A stretch of 33,357 nucleotides of DNA, from assembly GCA_022790575.1 (NCBI GenBank), contig JAAVXM010000010.1, positions 1 to 33,357 of the forward strand, written 5' to 3'. Of the stretch, positions 30,601 to 33,357 are shown piece by piece. Position 1 is the first letter of the stretch. Each line of letters begins with the position of its first letter. The position numbers were made by a program, and so were the translations under genes. The stretch is from Clostridia bacterium. GTDB lineage: Bacteria; Bacillota; Clostridia; TANB77; CAG-508. Below the pieces are notes generated by a model. It had not been told where the DNA came from, ran no database searches, and saw only the letters and a program-made list of their open reading frames with translations.

Positions 30601-33357
30601 TATATTACATCCAGAAGTATCCCTAGAATATAGAAATAATTATAAAATTACAGACTACAATTTAGGAGTTGGAACACAAAGAGAAAAATTTGAAAGAAAC
30701 ATTGAAGCAATTAAAGTGTTAAAAAAATGTGAACAAGAGAATAGATATGCAACTAAAGAAGAACAAGAAATATTATCAAAATATATTGGTTGGGGTGGTT
30801 TGCAACAAGCATTTGATGCAAACAATAGTAGTTGGTCAAATGAGTATAACACATTAAAAAATTTATTAAATGAAGAGGAATATAAAAATGCTAGAAGTTC
30901 TACACTAACAGCTTTTTATACACCACCTATTGTAATAAATGCAATGTATGAAATATTGCAAAATATGGGGCTAAAAGAAGCAAATATATTAGAACCATCT
31001 TGTGGAGTAGGAAACTTTTTTGGAATGCTACCAACTGAACTTGAAAATTGTAAAATGTATGGAGTTGAGCTTGATTCTATATCTGGAAGAATAGCACAAC
31101 AATTATATCAAAAATCTACAATAGCAGTTAATGGCTATGAAAAAGTAGAATTGCCAGATAGCTTTTTTGATGTTGCGATTCGGAAATGTACCTTTTGGAG
31201 ATTTTAAAGTAAATGATAGAAAATATGACAAAAATAAATTTTTAATTCATGATTATTTTTTTGGAAAAACTTTAGATAAAGTAAGACCAGGTGGAGTAAT
31301 TGCTTTTATTACCTCAAAAGGAACATTGGACAAGCAAAATTCAGAAGTAAGAAAATATATTGCTCAAAGGGCAGAACTTTTAGGTGCTATTAGGCTTCCT
31401 AATAATACTTTTTCAAAAAATGCAGGAACAGAAGTAACATCAGACATTATCTTCTTGAAAAAAAGAGAAAATATGACAGATATTATGCCAGATTGGGTTT
31501 ATTTAGATACTGATGAAAACGGAATTACAATGAATAAGTATTTTGTAGATAATCCAGATATGATATTAGGCGAAATGGTTATGGAGTCAACTCGTTTTGG
31601 TATGGATTCAGTATGTAAACCTTATGAAGGGATAGAACTTAAAACACTATTAAATGAAGCAGTAGAAAAAATAAATGGAGAAATAACTGATTATGAGATA
31701 GGAGATATTGAAGAAAGAGAAGAAACGACAATCCCAGCAGATCTTAGTGTTAAAAATTTTTCTTATTGTATTGTTGATGGGAAAGTATATTTTAGAGAAA
31801 ATAGTATAATGGCAGAACAGGACTTGCCTATAACTACTATAAGCAGAATCAAGGGAATGATTGAACTTCGTGATTGTGTAAGAGAGTTAATAAACTTGCA
31901 AACAGAAGATTATCCAGAAGAAAATATTAAAGTATCTCAAGCTAAATTAAATAGAATTTATGATAGTTTTGTAAAAAAGTATGGAATTATAAACAGTAGA
32001 GGAAATCGTTTAGCTTTTGAAGCAGACAGTAGTTATTATTTACTGTGTTCATTAGAAGTAATGGATAGTGAGGGTAGATTTGTAAGAAAAGCAGATATGT
32101 TTAATAAAAGAACAATTAAAGCATATAAAGAAATAACAAGTGTTGATACAGCAAATGAGGCATTAATTGTATCACTTTCAGAAAAAGCCTCTGTAGATTT
32201 AGAATACATGTCAAAACTTACAAATAAAACTCAAGAAGAATTAATAAAAGAACTTGAAAATGTTATCTATAAAGTCCCAATGGAAGATAGTAAATATGTA
32301 ACAGCTGATGAATATTTATCTGGAAATGTAAGAGAAAAATTAAAATTAGCAGAAGCTTTAGTGGAAACACAACCAGAACTAAAAATCAATGTAGATGCAC
32401 TAAAACAAGTAATTCCTAAAGATTTAACAGCTAGTGAAATTGGAATAAAATTAGGAGCAACATGGATACCAACAGAAATAATAGAAAAGTTTGTGTATGA
32501 ATTGCTAGACACACCAAATACTTCTCAATGGAATATAAAAGTAAAGTTTTATAAAAATACTTCAGAATGGTATATAACGAATAAAAATTATGATTATTCA
32601 AATGTAAAAGCATATAAGGCTTATGGAACAAATAGGATAAATGCTTATGAGATAATAGAAAAGACATTAAATTTAAAAGATGTAAAAATATTTGATACAG
32701 AAACCAATGCAGAAGGAAACAAAGTAAGAGTATTTAATGCAAAAGAAACAGCTATTGCACAAGCAAAACAAGACCAAATAAAGCAAGCATTTGAAGATTG
32801 GATTTTTAATGATCAAGAAAGAAGAGAACAATTAGTAAGATTATATAATGATAGATTCAATAGTATTAGACCTCGTGAATATGATGGAAGTCATTTAAAT
32901 TTTTCAGGTATGAATCCAGAAATACAATTAAGAAAACATCAACAAAATGCTATTGCTCATATTTTATATGGAAGAAACACACTTTTAGCACATGAAGTAG
33001 GAGCTGGAAAAACATTTGAAATGGTAGCTCGGTGCTATGGAAAGTAAAAGATTGGGACTTTGTAATAAGTCTATTTTTGTTGTTCCAAATCATATCATAG
33101 AACAATTTGCAGCAGAGTTCCTACAACTATATCCAAGTGCAAATATTCTAGTAGCAACAAAGAAAGATTTTGCAACAGCTAATAGAAAGAAATTTTGTAG
33201 TAGAATAGCAACAGGCGATTTTGATGCAGTAATAATAGGTCATTCACAATTTGAAAGAATACCAATGTCAATAGATAGACAGCAAGAATTAATAGTAAAT
33301 CAAATTGATGATATTTTAAATGCAATAGATGAAGCTAAAAGAGATAAAGCAGAGAAT
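27659..33357 (+). CDS. Giant DNA methylase-helicase of a conjugative element, partial (two +1 shifts)
   Basis: TTG start after ATAGAGGAGGAATAG; 1899 codons to the window edge and still open. N-terminal ~1-200 (NWQIFLDSSSWNFKYDFDDQILIYAQRPDA) is the ArdC/LPD-like start of these proteins. Residues ~260-420 are a polar linker which is also the place of tnpV in another frame. Then ~1030-1170 an N6-adenine methylase: ILEPSCGVGNFFG (SAM site) and, after the shift at 31181, VAIGNVPFGDFK (motif IV, NVPF for NPPY). Then a SNF2 helicase: LLAHEVGAGKTFEMVAGAMES (Walker A, with the shift at 33030) and SIFVVPNHIIEQF. Such fused proteins are usually ~2000-3000 aa and are thought to act in DNA processing or protection from restriction during transfer. 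Without shifts the protein ends at 1182 aa, inside the methylase. Confidence 0.87.
28494..28847 (+). CDS. tnpV: TnpV-like protein nested out of frame inside the helicase gene
   Basis: ATG 28494 is preceded by AAAGGAGGAATTGAAG, an excellent ribosome site inside the larger gene. The 117-aa product (MVEKIGYTKQGEYYMPNL, IPAGKYSLMRYNYLKNHK, KLTEHLTQIQEQARQRVE, GVTEELKAKDQMKWVGLLNN, RMTAEEIVVSELIYI) matches the TnpV family of Tn4451-like and Tn1549-like elements along its whole length. It is read in a different frame from the helicase (frame 3 versus 2). The host protein at this place is an unstructured linker rich in Ser, Glu, Arg and Thr, which is what one expects where a second gene imposes its codons. 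TnpV may assist recombination; its function is not established. Confidence 0.85.
   Translation: MVEKIGYTKQGEYYMPNLVMKKEKIPAGKYSLMRYNYLKNHKNHELTILVMNQKLTEHLTQIQEQARQRVENLVEQMKNQDGVTEELKAKDQMKWVGLLNNYRMTAEEIVVSELIYI
31181..31183 (+). other. CGG +1 shift site 9 (methylase motif IV)
   Basis: GTT GCG ATT CGG AAA TGT becomes GTT GCG ATT GGA AAT GTA CCT TTT, restoring VAIGNVPFGDF. The quadruplet is CGGA. Both sides are clearly the same protein family. Confidence 0.88.
33030..33032 (+). other. CGG +1 shift site 10 (helicase after Walker A)
   Basis: ATG GTA GCT CGG TGC TAT becomes ATG GTA GCT GGT GCT ATG GAA, restoring FEMVAGAMESKRLGL. The quadruplet is CGGT. The frame is then open to the window end. 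Confidence 0.88.

Larger units (their letters stand above)
20025..33357 (+). mobile_element. Left part of an integrative conjugative element (Tn1549-like)
   Basis: After rlmD the gene set becomes that of Tn1549/CTn-type elements: a small conserved gene, parA, parB, a membrane-anchored protein, a large sortase-type adhesin, two small genes, and a giant methylase-helicase with tnpV inside. All are on the plus strand and the element runs off the window, so relaxase, VirB4 and integrase are not seen. The left boundary is not fixed: candidates are the rlmD stop (20022) or the dyad TGTGGA...TCCACA (20121-20147). Membership is firm from gene order; the attachment site is a guess. Confidence 0.7.

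Noticed and set aside
172..33032. Simple sequencing or assembly error as the cause of all ten breaks
   Set aside because: Not excluded, but less likely: the inserted base is always C, always before GG, always in the Gly codon phase, while GG also occurs often in other phases (AAG GAA, AGG, TGG) without insertions. Raw reads would decide.
1..33357. CRISPR arrays, tRNA or rRNA genes
   Set aside because: No regularly spaced repeats and no tRNA T-arm or rRNA core sequences were seen on either strand. In particular, no tRNA able to explain the CGG reading lies in this window.

Overview
The window is AT-rich, A-rich on the coding strand, with strong Shine-Dalgarno sites (AGGAGG), sigma-A promoters with 17-nt spacers, a Cna-B/LPXTG-type surface protein and Tn1549-like conjugative-element genes. 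This fits a low-GC Bacillota (Clostridia-like, probably gut-associated and uncultivated). I cannot name a genus.

Layout. 1-1083: 3' end of a fibronectin-type-repeat surface protein with a Cys/His-rich, GC-richer tail. 1595-1798 and 9057-9639: two halves of one polysaccharide deacetylase gene, split by a 7.26-kb element (1790-9056) bounded by copies of TGTGCATGG. The element carries two nucleotidyltransferase/HEPN toxin-antitoxin modules (one decayed), a DUF4258-like protein, a DUF2130 nuclease-like protein, a YoeB-like fusion, a 45-aa ORF and a large serine recombinase. 9689-13618: unknown protein, two-OB-fold SSB, small membrane protein (minus strand), YobA-like membrane-anchored protein and an IS110-family insertion sequence. 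13976-18299: zinc-ribbon protein, three compositionally foreign orphan genes interleaved with an MTA/SAH nucleosidase, a broken DUF84 gene and a HAD 5'-nucleotidase. 18663-20024: rlmD. 20025 to the end: left part of an integrative conjugative element (parA, parB, membrane-anchored protein, 1288-aa thioester/Cna-B adhesin, two small genes, and a very large methylase-helicase gene with tnpV embedded in another frame), running off the window.

Main observation. Seven otherwise intact, recognisable genes are each broken by one extra base, ten breaks in all, and all ten have the same form: an in-frame CGG codon where dropping the C (a +1 shift, reading GGN = Gly) restores the conserved protein. Examples are the ParA P-loop KGGVGKT, NodB GHEIGNHS and methylase motif IV IGNVPFG. 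Reading all CGG triplets by eye, every other CGG in the native AT-rich genes is out of frame; I found none read as Arg. The only in-frame CGG codons that keep their frame are in the three foreign-looking genes (14753-15259, 16190-16534, 16701-17081). The pattern suggests either CGG-directed +1 frameshifting (or CGGN read as a four-base Gly codon) as part of this organism's decoding, or a very peculiar systematic base-calling artefact. CDS entries below are given as shifted, joined products.

Second observation. Removing the 7.26-kb element between its direct repeats rejoins the deacetylase gene exactly in frame, like the skin-type elements that interrupt sporulation genes.
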